A stretch of 64,000 bases of DNA, from NCBI GenBank assembly GCA_023663825.1, contig JAMPGQ010000001.1, forward strand, positions 36,385 through 100,384. Direction: 5' to 3'. Below, piece after piece: positions 63,827 through 64,000 of the stretch; positions within the stretch are counted from its first letter, which is position 1, and each line of letters starts with the position of its first letter. The DNA is from Anaeroplasma bactoclasticum. GTDB lineage: Bacteria; Bacillota_I; Bacilli_A; Acholeplasmatales; Anaeroplasmataceae. A model generated the notes under the pieces. The model did no database searches. It was given only the letters and a program-made list of their open reading frames with translations, and was not told the DNA's origin. A program made the position numbers and the translations under genes.

Positions 63827-63834
63827 GATTCATA

Positions 63835-63841
63835 ACCTCCT
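63835..63841 (-). promoter_or_regulatory. Ribosome binding site of the giant gene
   Basis: AGGAGGT, a near-perfect Shine-Dalgarno, 8 nt before ATG 63826. Another ATG at 63833 is only 2 nt from AGGAGG and is in a different frame that stops after 11 codons, so 63826 is the start. Confidence 0.9.
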
Positions 63842-63890
63842 ATAAATTCTATCTACAAAACATTAGTTTACACTTTCAAATTTTAGCACT

Positions 63891-63912
63891 TGTGCGCACG
63901 CACGCGCATATA
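63891..63912 (-). promoter_or_regulatory. GC-rich alternating tract / leader hairpin upstream of the giant gene
   Basis: Twenty-two bases alternate purine and pyrimidine without a break. Within them TGCGC (63904-63908 on the minus strand) pairs with GCGCA (63893-63897) around a 6-nt loop. It lies about 15-35 nt after the predicted transcription start in an otherwise AT-rich leader. It could act as an mRNA hairpin, an operator, or a Z-DNA-prone tract; none is proven. Confidence 0.5.
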
Positions 63913-63932
63913 AATACACTTAAACCAAGAAT

Positions 63933-63961
63933 ATTTTATCATATTTAGGGCATTTTTTCAA
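63933..63961 (-). promoter_or_regulatory. Predicted sigma-A promoter of the giant gene
   Basis: On the minus strand: -35 TTGAAA (63956-63961), 17-bp spacer, -10 TAAAAT (63933-63938), with TG one base before the -10 (extended -10). Predicted transcription start is near 63926, giving a leader of about 100 nt. Confidence 0.75.
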
Positions 63962-64000
63962 CCATTCTTCGTCAGGAATATATATAAATATATATATTTT

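Noticed and set aside
62259..62645. Plus-strand open frame of 128 codons (and others such as 60660-61025, 7968-8273)
   Set aside because: They lie wholly inside the minus-strand giant frames, have no convincing ribosome sites, and encode repeat-shaped sequences that mirror the LRR codons. They are shadows.
1..63826. Mycoplasma-type code (TGA as tryptophan), suggested by AT-richness
   Set aside because: Every tryptophan I read is TGG and no in-frame TGA was seen, so the standard bacterial code fits.
63794..63833. Alternative ATG at 63833 for the giant gene
   Set aside because: It is only 2 nt from AGGAGG, is out of frame with the giant gene, and reaches TAG after 11 codons.
63977..64000. A/T palindromes at the right edge as a replication origin or attachment site
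   Set aside because: They are simple alternating A/T runs in AT-rich DNA with no DnaA-box-like sites or integrase gene nearby.

Overview
The window is almost entirely two enormous minus-strand genes for secreted, repeat-built surface proteins. The DNA is AT-rich (about one third G+C by eye). All tryptophans I read in the two frames are TGG and the one visible stop is TAA, so the standard bacterial code fits. BspA-type leucine-rich repeats (LRR_5), MBG/YDG-type beta repeats, a C-terminal type I dockerin and strong Gram-positive ribosome sites point to an anaerobic, probably gut-associated, low-GC member of the Bacillota. I cannot name the species.

Layout, in transcription order (right to left). 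At 63842-64000 there is a promoter region with a sigma-A-type promoter and an approximately 100-nt leader that carries a GC-rich hairpin. From 63826 to 14333 a single uninterrupted frame encodes 16,497 residues. Its order is: export signal; LRR block 1 (about 63.3-57.9 kb); an aspartate-rich GTxDD repeat block (57.8-56.9 kb); a short LRR block; a second GTxDD block (56.3-52.4 kb); a roughly 9,900-residue LRR block 2 (52.3-22.6 kb); a cap-like domain (22.6-21.8 kb); about 20 MBG/YDG beta units (21.8-14.9 kb); and a dockerin (14.5-14.3 kb). The 329-bp gap at 14004-14332 holds an intrinsic terminator, two upstream direct repeats, a consensus-like promoter, a hairpin just after the predicted start of transcription, and a ribosome site. 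From 14003 to the left edge a second gene of the same plan (export signal, LRRs, cap, about 27 MBG/YDG units) runs open for 4,667 codons and leaves the window before its end.

The strongest points for follow-up are: the size of the first gene; the pair of tandem relatives; a base-perfect in-frame 732-bp tandem duplication at 26936-28399 with a 45-bp third copy that records how it arose; a recurring LRR punctuation module (PFxG, then FGxxFG, then YxPxSL) present 33 times in the first protein and 4 times in the second, whose internal loop accepts inserts of very different size and type; and the GTxDD repeat blocks inside the LRR array. A reasonable reading is a very long adhesive or ligand-binding LRR head on an MBG-type stalk, with at least the first protein ending in a dockerin that would dock to a cohesin. 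No cohesin, RNA gene, mobile element or CRISPR array is visible here.
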